From Paracoccus tibetensis (GTDB lineage: Bacteria; Pseudomonadota; Alphaproteobacteria; Rhodobacterales; Rhodobacteraceae), in contig NZ_FMVT01000013.1 of NCBI RefSeq assembly GCF_900102505.1, forward strand, positions 1-64,000: 64,000 nucleotides of DNA. Direction: 5' to 3'. Shown here in pieces: positions 1 through 8,075 of the stretch. Under the pieces are notes generated by a model that was not told the origin of the DNA, searched no databases, and saw only the letters and a list, made by a program, of their open reading frames with translations. Each line of letters starts with the position of its first letter. The stretch's first letter is position 1. Both the position numbers and the translations under genes were made by a program.

Positions 1-325
1 TGGCCAGGTGAGCGACTACACTGGTGCTGCGGCGCTCCTGAGCAGCCTGCCTGCCGCCGAATGGCTGATCGCCGATCGGGGTTATGATGCCGACTGGTTC
101 AGGGATGCATTGAAAGACAAGGGGATACGTCCCTGCATCCCGGGCCGGAAGTCCCGCGGCAAGGCTGTCCGATGCGACAGGCGGCGATACAAGCGGCGCA
201 ACCGCATCGAGATCATGTTCGGCAGGCTGAAGGACTGGCGCCGCGTCGCGACCCGCTACGACAGATGTGCGAAAACCTTCCTCTCCGCCGTCGCCCTCGC
301 CGCAACCGTCATCTTCTGGCTTTGA
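1..325 (+). CDS. IS5-family transposase, C-terminal part (5' end outside window)
   Basis: Reads in frame from the first bases of the window, so the gene begins upstream. About 107 residues are visible: the second half of an IS5-type DDE transposase, with the block around LIADRGYDADW carrying a catalytic Asp, the conserved IPGRKSR stretch, and the E-containing region YKRRNRIEIMFGRLKDWRR. It ends in VALAATVIFWL, the usual C-terminus of this group. The enzyme would cut and join the ends of its own element. Whether the full element is intact cannot be judged here. The family assignment is confident; the exact IS name is not. Confidence 0.85.
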   Translation, partial: GQVSDYTGAAALLSSLPAAEWLIADRGYDADWFRDALKDKGIRPCIPGRKSRGKAVRCDRRRYKRRNRIEIMFGRLKDWRRVATRYDRCAKTFLSAVALAATVIFWL

Positions 326-345
326 CGATCAATGAGTCTGGAGCC
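1..345 (+). mobile_element. right end of an IS5-family insertion sequence
   Basis: The transposase stop at 323-325 is followed by a short 3' tail. GAGTCTGGAGCC at 334-345 reads as GGCTCCAGACTC on the other strand, which resembles the terminal repeat of IS5/IS427-type elements, and it is followed by TA at 346-347, the preferred target dinucleotide of that group. The right boundary at about 345 is inference, because the left end lies outside the window and the two ends cannot be compared. Confidence 0.55.
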
Positions 346-841
346 TAAACTGGCTTCAAGATGATTGTAGCCGACAACCTGCCAACGCCAAGCGTTCTGC
401 TTGCTGGCCCGGGATAACGTCGAGATAACGTTCGCCAATTCTGTGCACATTCGATGTGTGTTGCCCGTTATCCCGAGGCGCAAGACACCAAAGAAACGTA
501 TCGGCATTGACCAGTAACTGTATCGTCTTCACAACTTGATTGAACCTTGATTGAACCTTGATTGAACCTTGATGAACCTTGATTGAACAATCTGAAAGCG
601 ATCACCGCGGCGTCGCCACCAGCCACTACAAGAGTGCAGGGAGCTTTCTGGGCTTCATCGGTACAACCTCGATCCGCCTCTGAGTGCGCCACTTGTCAAT
701 GTGACCTGGCAGCGCCTTATCCCGGTATGAACACGGGAGTGCCCGCTTATCGTTGGGACGATCTCCCTCCAAGTTGTTCCACCGACCCAATCGCACGGAG
801 CTGCCAGAAGCCACGGCCAGCGTCATAAGCGCATCATGCTG
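346..841. other. intergenic DNA between IS5 end and DUF927 gene
   Basis: No convincing gene is seen. The stretch holds a 10-bp inverted repeat (CGGGATAACG at 410-419, CGTTATCCCG at 466-475) and a run of 11-bp direct repeats at 535-588. A minus-strand open frame at 626-826 (66 residues, ATG start) follows the DUF927 stop by 15 bp and could be a small downstream gene, but it has no recognisable domain and no clear ribosome binding site. Confidence 0.5.
535..588. repeat. five tandem copies of an 11-bp repeat
   Basis: CTTGATTGAAC occurs at 535-545, 546-556, 557-567 and 578-588, with a copy one base shorter (CTTGATGAAC) at 568-577. The arrangement is head to tail without spacers. It looks iteron-like or like slippage-prone satellite DNA; a role in replication is not shown by anything else here. 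Confidence 0.9.
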
Positions 842-2458
842 TCATAACTTCTGCTTGCAAATACGATAGAGGTTTGGACGTGGGTTGAACTGCCTTCCCA
901 TGCGGAACTGCCAAGAGTTTCCTTGCCCTCCCGGAACTATGATGCCCTGCGCCACCAGTTCGGGAACGGCCGTTGACAGACCTTCAACGCGCCTCATCTG
1001 CTTCGTCGTCAGGTAGTAGTAAGTGTCATCCTGCCAACCAAGCTCCTTGTCCGAGGTGATCTTTGGACCCGCGGTCGACAGGTGTCTGAAAGCGGTTTCT
1101 GACGTCTTCAGAAAAGTCCGAAGGCGCTGCAGAACAGCGTCGAGGCCGAACTTCGGGAGATCAGCCGAATGCCAGCGGACCGCCATCGCAAGCACTGCGG
1201 CTTCCGCTGTCTCTGCCGGCCACGGCAGCAGGCCATATTCAATGGCCATCTCACCAGCGACCGCGACCAGCGCCAGCCGGCGGAGTGCCTCAAGCCTTGC
1301 TCCATCACCGGCGACGATCGAAATCTGGCCATTTCGCAGCAATCGTTCCGCGGCGGCGTCAAGTCGCGCGGGCAGGGTGTGCGAGATCATGGCACGGTCG
1401 TTGATGACCCGCTGGATGAAGGCGGGCAGCAGATGGCCGTGATGCGCCTTGAGCCCAGATCCGATGGTCGAGACGAAAGCTCGGACATCGGAATGGCCGT
1501 GAACCGATCCGAGCACGCCATGGGCGCCGATGTCGACCGGGATGTCGATGATTCTCGAAACCATTGCGGCAGGCACGACCTTCCTGTGCCGTTTCAGCAG
1601 CGCAGGGAAGGATGACTCGGACGTTGACAGAGTTACTCCCCTCCAGTCCCGGTCATGTTGCGTGTAGAAGCCGTCTTCCCCGAGGCCGGTCAGATGTCCG
1701 AGCAGCTTGCCGGTCAGGTTTTCCGGAAGTGAATCGAGCGCCAGGATCCCGTCATGCGTGCGCCGGATCATCTGTTCGAGGAGTGCCGGTTCCAACGACC
1801 ACCTCGCACTGCCTGCGGGCGCGCGATCTGCGCTGGTCGCGACGGCCACGGCAAGGGATTTCCCAACTGGGCCTTTTGCGTGGAGGTTGAACATCGCCGT
1901 CTCGATGCGGGCCAGTTTGAGCAGCGGAGCGGCAACTGCCGCACAGATCCCTAAAACCAGTGGATCGCTGCCCAGGGCAGGGCGAGCCACCTGGTCCTGC
2001 CACCCTTCCAAGCTTCCGCGTCTCATTCGGGCAGAATGGTCGGGGTTCACCAACAACGGCGCCGATCCGAGATCCTCATTATGCGGGATCGAGTTCCCGT
2101 CCGCGCGCATGTAAATGTCGCCACCAGGTCCGGACATCCAGCCGGTGCGATCGGTGCGCCGAACCGTCGGCGCGCCTCTCCAGCTGCGCAGGAGATGCCT
2201 GAAATCGGACGCCTTGCCGAGGAGTTTGAAGCCGTGGTCCGTCAGCCTGTTCAGGCCGGCAGTTCCGTTGAGCGCGCTGTTCTCGAGGGTCAGGCGCTGA
2301 AGCGTGCCGTCATGTGCGACGAACGCGACCTCGATAACATGGCCGGACTTATCATCACGCGCACCAGTGCGCAGAACCCTGATCAGCCCCGATACCGGGG
2401 TTCCATCACCTGTAGAAATGACGCCACTGCCCTGGAGACACATAAAACCAGGATCCAA
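842..2458 (-). CDS. DUF927-family primase-helicase-like protein (N-terminally interrupted)
   Basis: A 538-residue product resembling the DUF927 proteins of phages, plasmids and islands, which are helicase-like parts of primase systems. A shortened P-loop-like GPVGKS lies at residues 196-201, followed about 45 residues later by a hydrophobic strand ending in LALDS that may be Walker B-like. The open frame offers only a TTG at 2458 or an internal ATG 15 bp further on. The same frame continues upstream through an amber codon (2513-2515) into sensible coding sequence that starts at an ATG at 2623. The gene may therefore have lost its natural N-terminus. The family call is fairly sure; activity is doubtful. 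Confidence 0.7.
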   Translation of the reverse strand: MDPGFMCLQGSGVISTGDGTPVSGLIRVLRTGARDDKSGHVIEVAFVAHDGTLQRLTLENSALNGTAGLNRLTDHGFKLLGKASDFRHLLRSWRGAPTVRRTDRTGWMSGPGGDIYMRADGNSIPHNEDLGSAPLLVNPDHSARMRRGSLEGWQDQVARPALGSDPLVLGICAAVAAPLLKLARIETAMFNLHAKGPVGKSLAVAVATSADRAPAGSARWSLEPALLEQMIRRTHDGILALDSLPENLTGKLLGHLTGLGEDGFYTQHDRDWRGVTLSTSESSFPALLKRHRKVVPAAMVSRIIDIPVDIGAHGVLGSVHGHSDVRAFVSTIGSGLKAHHGHLLPAFIQRVINDRAMISHTLPARLDAAAERLLRNGQISIVAGDGARLEALRRLALVAVAGEMAIEYGLLPWPAETAEAAVLAMAVRWHSADLPKFGLDAVLQRLRTFLKTSETAFRHLSTAGPKITSDKELGWQDDTYYYLTTKQMRRVEGLSTAVPELVAQGIIVPGGQGNSWQFRMGRQFNPRPNLYRICKQKL

Positions 2459-2512
2459 CTCCTCCCGGATCGCGGCGACGAAGTCAGCGAGGTCGACCGC
2501 CCCAGGAATGCC

Positions 2513-2623
2513 CTAATCCGCACTGACGCCCCACTTCTCATGAAAATGTCGCGCCAGAACCGCATCGATCTCACGCCTCCCCATGAAATGCCACGTGCCT
2601 GCCACCAAATCGTCCACTCCCAT
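2513..2623 (-). pseudogene. cut-off N-terminal piece of the DUF927 gene
   Basis: From the ATG at 2623 (GGAG two bases upstream) 36 codons read MGVDDLVAGTWHF onward and end at TAG 2515-2513. The following 19 codons and the whole DUF927 open frame are in the same phase. The simplest reading is one gene split by a nonsense mutation; a recoding event or a sequence error are alternatives. Confidence 0.5.
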
Positions 2624-3426
2624 AGCTCCGCCACATCATGTCTTGGCGTTTATGAAACATGGTGAAAGAAGATTTGGCTGGACCATTGGACCGTTGGACC
2701 ACATCTCGATCCGTTGACAGCCGCTTCACTTTTCCTTCACTTTCGCTGTGAAAGGAATTTAGGGTCTTTCCAGTCAGCTGATAAGGTCATGACATTCGAT
2801 ACAAATCTTCGCCTACTATAATACGATCCTCAACTAAGAGGAGTGGCTGGAAGTTTTCTCAATGCAGAAAGGGATATCTTTTCCTCGGCCACCCGCCGGC
2901 GGACATCATTACGAGTAAAAAGTTTTTTTCTTACCCGCGCGGTCCAGCATGCAAACCGTGGACACAAAGCTGCATCGTAGCTCCTTTCTCTCAGCCAGCT
3001 GCGACCGTTGTGGCAGCGGAGCCTGTGGATGAGGCCTTGGACCGCAGCTTGGACCGCCGCGCCTCACTTGGACCGGGTGAGCCGAGGCGTCCAGCTCCAG
3101 GTGGGGCGGCCTACGAAAATCCGCGGCTCCTGCCTTCGGCCTTGACACCGCAGACTGAAAGCTTCTGCTCCGAAGTTATGTAAGGTCTGGGATGAAGAAA
3201 CCGTCGCGTGTTGGCAGGCGCGGTGACCAAGCATGTCGGGCTTGAACATATGGCATGCTGCGATCTTCAACGAGCGTCCAGCAAGGTAAACGCAGTCATA
3301 CATCCGCTTTGCTCATCGAGCCGATCCCGTCTCTGCAGGATCTGCCATGCCGGACAGCTACAATAAGATCGGCGATGAACTGAAGATGTTCATTCAGGAA
3401 TGCCGATGGTGGTCTTTATCGGTATC
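2624..3426. other. gene-poor stretch with TTGGACC repeats
   Basis: No gene is supported on either strand; the open frames here have no domain and atypical composition. The heptamer TTGGACC recurs at 2686-2692, 2694-2700, 3037-3043, 3049-3055 and 3068-3074 in the same orientation. A moderately AT-rich patch spans about 2740-2950. This probably contains the upstream control region of the DUF927 gene. Confidence 0.45.
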
Positions 3427-4017
3427 TCAGTCCACCAGAAGTCCCCCGGCGAGCATTCGGAATGCGTCCTGCGCCTTTGGCAGCATCGTAGCGGGGTCAT
3501 CACAGGTCGCTACCCAGAGTGCCGCATTGAGCGCCGCACCGTTCAGCAGACGTGATGCGGCCTCCACATCGACCGGCTTCAGAATGCCCGCCGCGCGCAA
3601 TTCAGCCACGGCCGCACGCGTGGCATCGAGACAACGGTTCTGGCTCGGCCAATGGGCCGGATCGCCCAGCACCGCCGGGCCATCGCGCAGGACGATGCGC
3701 TGCACCTCGGGGTCGAGCGCCATCTCGATATAGGCGCAGCCCTCGGCCAGAAGCGCAGACCAGACCGTATCCTCGGCCTCGGCAAGCGCGCGCGCCCGGC
3801 TCGCCATCTCGGCGTCGATCTGCTCGACGACGGCCGCGAAGAGGCCCTTCTTGTCGCCGAAGTTGTGATAGAGCGCCCCGCGCGTCAGCCCGACCGCCGC
3901 CGTCAGATCATCCATCGACGTGTCGGCAAACCCTTTTTCCGCGAAAGCGGCACGTGCCGACGCGATCAGCTTGCGCCGCGTGTCGTCCATCATCTCGGCG
4001 CGGGTCCGTCTGGCCAT
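3427..4017 (-). CDS. TetR/AcrR family transcriptional regulator
   Basis: 196 residues from the ATG at 4017, chosen because MARRTRAEMMDDTRRKL begins the classic TetR N-terminus; upstream in-frame sequence crosses the operator. The helix-turn-helix is at about residues 28-50 (TSMDDLTAAVGLTRGALYHNF), and the rest is an all-helical ligand and dimer domain. It is transcribed divergently from the Rid gene at 4155, and a 37-bp palindrome covers the shared promoter region, so it most likely represses both itself and the Rid gene. The ligand is unknown. Confidence 0.92.
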   Translation of the reverse strand: MARRTRAEMMDDTRRKLIASARAAFAEKGFADTSMDDLTAAVGLTRGALYHNFGDKKGLFAAVVEQIDAEMASRARALAEAEDTVWSALLAEGCAYIEMALDPEVQRIVLRDGPAVLGDPAHWPSQNRCLDATRAAVAELRAAGILKPVDVEAASRLLNGAALNAALWVATCDDPATMLPKAQDAFRMLAGGLLVD

Positions 4018-4032
4018 GGCATCCTCTTCGTT

Positions 4033-4069
4033 GCAGCTATTGACATACGACTTGTATGTAAATAGCTGC
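4033..4069. promoter_or_regulatory. 37-bp palindromic operator between tetR and rid gene
   Basis: Two arms mirror each other around base 4051: GCAGCTATT (4033-4041) with AATAGCTGC (4061-4069), and inside them ACATAC (4043-4048) with GTATGT (4054-4059). It starts 16 bp before the TetR start codon and ends 85 bp before the Rid start. The position and symmetry are what a TetR dimer (or two dimers) would bind. Confidence 0.75.
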
Positions 4070-4154
4070 TGGATACGCAGCGTATCTAAATTGCCTCGGC
4101 AGGGGAAGCATCGCCGCCGATTTATCACCACAACCCGCCAAAGGAGAAACACAC

Positions 4155-4556
4155 ATGGCCCAACGCGACGCCATCTACCCGGGCAACTCGGCCCGCCACG
4201 CGCTTTACGATGCCCACGGCTACTCTCCCGCCGTCCGCTCCGGCGATCTGCTGTTCGTGTCCGGCCAGGTCGGCAGCCGCGAGGATGGTTCGCCGGAAGA
4301 CAGCTACCTTGGCCAAGTCGAGCGTGCCTTCGCCAACCTCGAGGCGGTGCTGCAGGCAGCCGGCTGCAGCTTCGATGACATCATCGACGTCACGACCTTC
4401 CACACGGACCCCGAGGCGCAGCTTCCCATCCTGATGCCCGTGAAGGAGCGCTTCTTCCCGGAAAGACCGTTCCCGACCTGGACCGCCGTCGGCGTCACCT
4501 GGCTCGCAGGCTTCGACCTCGAGATCAAGGTCATCGCCCGCATCCCGACCGCCTGA
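4155..4556 (+). CDS. Rid family (YjgF/YER057c/UK114) protein
   Basis: 133 residues with the Rid fold signature: an early YSPAVRSGDLLFVSGQVG, a central helix with LEAVLQAAGCSFDDI, and FPTWTAVGV near the end. True RidA enzymes hydrolyse reactive enamine/imine intermediates and keep an Arg in the segment PARSxVEV. Here the matching segment reads PTWTAVGV, with Thr-Trp where the Arg is expected, so classical deaminase activity is doubtful and a non-RidA subgroup is more likely. AAAGGAG lies just upstream of the ATG. It is divergent from and probably controlled by the TetR gene. Confidence 0.88.
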   Translation: MAQRDAIYPGNSARHALYDAHGYSPAVRSGDLLFVSGQVGSREDGSPEDSYLGQVERAFANLEAVLQAAGCSFDDIIDVTTFHTDPEAQLPILMPVKERFFPERPFPTWTAVGVTWLAGFDLEIKVIARIPTA

Positions 4557-4562
4557 TGAGAC

Positions 4563-4593
4563 GCCGCAGCGCGCGACAGATGCCCGCTGCGGC
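4563..4593 (+). terminator. hairpin after the rid gene
   Basis: GCCGCAGCG (4563-4571) pairs perfectly with CGCTGCGGC (4585-4593) over 9 bp with a 13-nt loop, starting 7 bp after the Rid stop codon. No U-run follows, so it may be a weak terminator or an mRNA 3' stabiliser. Confidence 0.45.
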
Positions 4594-4689
4594 AGTCACC
4601 AAGAGTTGGCCCGCTCGTCACCTATCGGAGGCCGGAGGCGTCTTGGAACGCAAAGCGTCTTGTTGCTCGCCATGCTCCGATGCCTCAGC

Positions 4690-5430
4690 GGCGGCCGTTC
4701 GGCCCACGCCTGGCTCCCGCTATGCCGGGCGCCTCTGCACCAGCACAAGGTTGCGCTCCAGCATCGCTTCGGCGCCGTCGAGTGCTTTTTCGAGGCGCGT
4801 GATAGGCGCGCCGATGGCGGCCAGTTCCTCGTCGAAGGTGGGAAACGGGGCGGAGGGTGCTGCCTCCAAAGCTTAGGGGGGCGGGGCCGCGTGCGAGAGG
4901 GCCAGAAGATGACCGTCCCGGCGTAGCTGCCGAGCCGCGTGGCTGAGGATCGCGGCGCGTGCCAAGGCGACCGGCGACTGGAGGCAGTAGGCCTCATCGC
5001 CACACCTGCCGCCAGCATTCCGACTGGCAGCGGCCAAAGACGCACAGGGTCAGCCCCAGCAGCATCGCCTGGCTCAGCACGAAGCTGGCACAGGGCAGCA
5101 GGCCCCCGATCGCCAACCGCGCCAGCGGTGGCCGAGCAATGTTCCAAGCCGCCCATGAGCCTGCCACGACTCCTGCCGGAAAGCCCGCCGTCATCAGCCC
5201 GTCTGCAGCGGGGTGGGGCGCGATCCGCTATGCCGGGTCATCGTCAGGACCACGAAAAAGCCAAGCGCCACCGAGGCCGCCAGAGGAAAGAAGGTGAGGC
5301 TGCGGCACGGTCCCTCGGCCGCTTGCGATCGAAAGATCGCTCCGCTACCAACCTCCAGCGATGAACCATCTCTGGTGGTGCAAGTTCCGGCAGACCGAGA
5401 CTTCGACGGATGACGTGGCGCGCATGTCAA
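4690..5430 (-). pseudogene. decayed membrane-protein gene with frameshifts
   Basis: Pieces of plausible protein lie on the minus strand in shifting frames. At 5430-5194 there is a hydrophobic segment LTFFPLAASVALGFFVVLTM that stops at LQTG; the next frame (from 5194) continues with two further hydrophobic segments around LARLAIGGLLPCASF. A third frame carries ALARAAILSHAARQLRRDGH, then a TAA, then a charged helical piece with EELAAIGAPITRLEKALDG. This looks like one or two former genes broken by frameshifts and stops. I do not recognise the family. Confidence 0.35.
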
Positions 5431-6075
5431 CGCCGGACACCCTCATCCCCAGCCTCGTTTTCAACGGCAAGGAAATGCACTATCAGAAGCGAGGTTCGTC
5501 ACGCTTCTCAGTGATCGGCTTAGATCGTTGAAAGACGCCCCAGCCCACATGCTGCCAACCTGTGCCTTGGGATCACGTCACGGGCCCGGGCGATGACCGG
5601 CCGAACCTCGTTTGTCCCCCTGCTGGCCGGCAACGTCAGTTTTCGCAGATGACTGGATCATGCCCTGTTCGGCGACGCAAGCATGCGCCGTTTTCCCGGC
5701 TGGCCTGCCGCCTGCAACGTCAGCGGGATGCCGGGATCCTCTGGCGGGTCAGTTCTTTTTCGTTTCCGGAATGCAGTTGAAATTGCAATTGGAAAGGCTT
5801 CCTGTTTCTCGGCGTTTTCTCAAAGTGCAGAGCCGTTTTTAGGTTTTTGAACATCTTTACCAAAAAAAGTTCTTTAACCAAGTTCTAACCGAATTTTAAC
5901 ACAGGGATTTTAAAATTAAAAAAACCTTTATCTAGTTGAGTTTTTTTAAGTTTAAAATCTAAAATTATAAAAAACAACAGTTGCATAAACACGCGTTTGC
6001 AAACGCCATTTCCGCCCTCCTCTCCCCGGGCTGAGCCCGATCGCGTCCCGACGGGACTGAGCGACCGGGGCGACA
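5431..6075. other. non-coding stretch ending in a strongly AT-rich tract
   Basis: No gene is supported. From about 5815 to 5990 the sequence is dominated by A and T, with A- and T-runs up to 7 bases, in sharp contrast to the GC-rich surroundings. It lies just downstream of the minus-strand gene ending at 6076 and may be a terminator region, an island boundary or protein-bound (H-NS/MucR-type) DNA. Confidence 0.5.
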
Positions 6076-6378
6076 TCACTCCTGGCACCTGTAGACATCC
6101 TGGTAGCTCTGCCGCGCGCCGGTGAGATCGAAGCAGAGGCCGCGGGCGCGGATGTCGTCGCGGATGCGGCTCATCTCGACGCAGGCGATCGAGCGTTCGG
6201 TGATCGAGATGCCGTCCGCCATGCAGCGCTCCATGGTGGCGTGATGGCGGTCGACGAGGCGGCGATCGGCGCTGCCGAGGGCACCGCCTTGTGTCATCAG
6301 AATGAGACCGGCGATCAGGGCCAAAGCAAGGGCGAGGGCGCTGCTGGCGAGGATGCGGTGACGGCGGGAGTGGGGCAT
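6076..6378 (-). CDS. small exported or membrane-anchored protein, unknown
   Basis: 100 residues. A basic start (MPHSRRHRI) is followed by a hydrophobic stretch at about residues 9-32, which acts as a signal peptide or single membrane anchor. The rest is a small hydrophilic domain with four cysteines (ERCMAD, IACVEM, GLCFDL, YRCQE) that could form two disulfides in the periplasm. It is the third of three adjacent minus-strand genes for exported proteins (8075 to 6076) and probably shares their transcript. I do not recognise the family. Confidence 0.6.
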   Translation of the reverse strand: MPHSRRHRILASSALALALALIAGLILMTQGGALGSADRRLVDRHHATMERCMADGISITERSIACVEMSRIRDDIRARGLCFDLTGARQSYQDVYRCQE

Positions 6379-6459
6379 GGTGCGGGCCTTCAGGAAAGGG
6401 GTGGGGCGGAGAGAGGTGGCCCGAATGCGCCGCCTCGGGCAGGGTGGACGGGCGGCGCG

Positions 6460-6975
6460 TCAGCGCGCCGTCAGCGCGTTGAGGTCGGCGAAGACCTCGG
6501 TGCCGGTGGCGCCGTAGCCGAGCGCGGCGGCTGCGGCGAAGGGGTCATCGGCGAGATCCGCCTCCGGGTGGCAGGTGTGCAGATACATTGCGGTGACCAA
6601 GGTGGTGGCGCCGACCGGGGTCACGAGATCCAGACCCTGATAGCTGCCGTCGCCCAATCGGAAGGCGGGCCGGGTCTCGGAGCAGAAGAACTGCACCGGG
6701 GCCGTTGCCTCCCAGTCCAGGGTGGCGGGATCGGCCTCGGGCGCGGCCGAGACGGCGGTGCGCAGCGCGACCATCACCAGGTCGCCCGGCACCGCGGCGC
6801 TGCCTTCGCCCACCACCTGGCGCGAGACCCGATCGACATGGATGCATTCGCCCATCTGGCAACGGCCGAGATAGGGCGCCGCAGTCAGCGCGCCGGGCAG
6901 GAGAAGCGCCGGCAGCAGGAGGGCAGGGAAGGGGATCGCGGAACGGTGGGCGGCTCTGGTCGAGATGTTGGTCAT
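6460..6975 (-). CDS. exported protein, unknown function
   Basis: 171 residues starting at the ATG at 6975. A signal peptide is likely at residues 1-33, with a long hydrophobic core (PFPALLLPALLLPGALTAA). The mature part has cysteines in CQMGEC, FFCSET and HTCHPE, fitting disulfides outside the cytoplasm. It sits 38 bp downstream of the gene ending at 7014 and 81 bp before the next, so all three look co-transcribed. No family is recognised; very Ala-rich composition limits inference. Confidence 0.6.
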   Translation of the reverse strand: MTNISTRAAHRSAIPFPALLLPALLLPGALTAAPYLGRCQMGECIHVDRVSRQVVGEGSAAVPGDLVMVALRTAVSAAPEADPATLDWEATAPVQFFCSETRPAFRLGDGSYQGLDLVTPVGATTLVTAMYLHTCHPEADLADDPFAAAAALGYGATGTEVFADLNALTAR

Positions 6976-7013
6976 GGTCGTCTCCGTGGTGCTGGGGTGG
7001 GTAAGGGTGGATG

Positions 7014-8075
7014 TCAGTCCTGGCAGCGCGCCGGATCGGCGAGGCAGTGGCGCAGGGTCTCGGGGGCGTCGGGGTCAAGGTCCCGCGCCAGGCGGCCGGG
7101 GCTGAGGGAGAGGGCCTGCAGCTGCCAGAGCCCCGTCGCGTCCGGGCCGTGGAGCGTGCCCGTCAGGGTCAGCGGCGCCTCCAGCGGCCCGAGCTGCAGG
7201 CTCAGCTCGGTGCGGCTGGTCGAGAAGAGCCCGCCGCGCGTCCTCGCTTCGGCCTCGAAGCCGTAATCGCAGAGGAGTGCGGTCGCGTTCATTGTCTCGC
7301 CGCCGCCGACATCGAAGGCGCCGGTGCGCAGCTCGGCCGGAGCAATCTCGAAGAGCCGTTCGCAGCGCAGATGGGTGTGACGGGCCTCGAAGCTGCGCCA
7401 CAGGTCCCGGCAATGGGACAGAAGCGGGCGCAGCCAGGGCTGGTCCCGGTCGAAGGCGGCGCAGTCCGGCAGATCGGACGGCCCGTGCCGCGCGGGATCG
7501 AGCGCGTCCATGGCCGCGTCCAGCCGGTCCCGCTCGGCAATGAGCACCTCGTCGCGCTTGGCCGCGCCGGCGCGGCGGGCCTGCTCGATGGCCGCGTCGA
7601 TCTCGGGCGCGGCCGCGCGGTAGGCGGCGCTGGCGGAGATCGCCGCGAAGGCGTCGTCGGCAGGCGCGTAGCCATTCGCGGCGATCGCCGCCTCGAGTGT
7701 GGCGGGCGCGGCCTCGATTTCGGCCAGGGCGCGGCTGGCGCGCTCCCCGGCGATCTGGGCGAGCCGCGCTCCGGCCCTGGCCTCGCAGGCGGCTCCGGCC
7801 GCCTCTGCAGCCGCATCGCGCTCGAAGCCGAACACCTCGCTCATCCGGGCCGTGCAGTGCAGCGTGACGAGATAGGGCTCGGTGATCCGCTCCACGCCCT
7901 GTGCCAGCTCGGCCCCGCGGGCCTGCGCCGCGGCATCGGCCTCTGCAGTGGTCGCCGGCGCCGCAGGCGTGGCTTGCGCGGGAGCTGCGAAAGCGGCGGC
8001 GGTCAGGGCGGCAGCCATGATGGGGGCGAGCACGGTGGCGGAGCGGTTCAGGAAGAGGCAGGTCATCAGGGTCAT
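7014..8075 (-). CDS. exported helical protein, unknown function
   Basis: 353 residues. Residues 1-35 look like a signal peptide ending near APAQA. Residues 40-200 are Ala/Glu/Arg-rich and probably helical, and the C-terminal half has a mixed composition with cysteines at LHC, CEAR, LPDC, SHC, RCER, LLC, RHC and ARCQ, suggesting several disulfides. An alternative start is the ATG three codons in. It is the first of a trio of exported proteins reading away from the XRE regulator at 8406, which may control it. No family is recognised. Confidence 0.6.
   Translation of the reverse strand: MTLMTCLFLNRSATVLAPIMAAALTAAAFAAPAQATPAAPATTAEADAAAQARGAELAQGVERITEPYLVTLHCTARMSEVFGFERDAAAEAAGAACEARAGARLAQIAGERASRALAEIEAAPATLEAAIAANGYAPADDAFAAISASAAYRAAAPEIDAAIEQARRAGAAKRDEVLIAERDRLDAAMDALDPARHGPSDLPDCAAFDRDQPWLRPLLSHCRDLWRSFEARHTHLRCERLFEIAPAELRTGAFDVGGGETMNATALLCDYGFEAEARTRGGLFSTSRTELSLQLGPLEAPLTLTGTLHGPDATGLWQLQALSLSPGRLARDLDPDAPETLRHCLADPARCQD

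Noticed and set aside
535..588. possible CRISPR array
   Set aside because: Repeats are 11 bp with no spacers; no cas genes in the window.
6241..7266. 341-codon plus-strand open frame over the exported-protein genes
   Set aside because: Low-complexity Gly/Arg/Ala composition; the minus-strand frames have signal peptides and cysteines.
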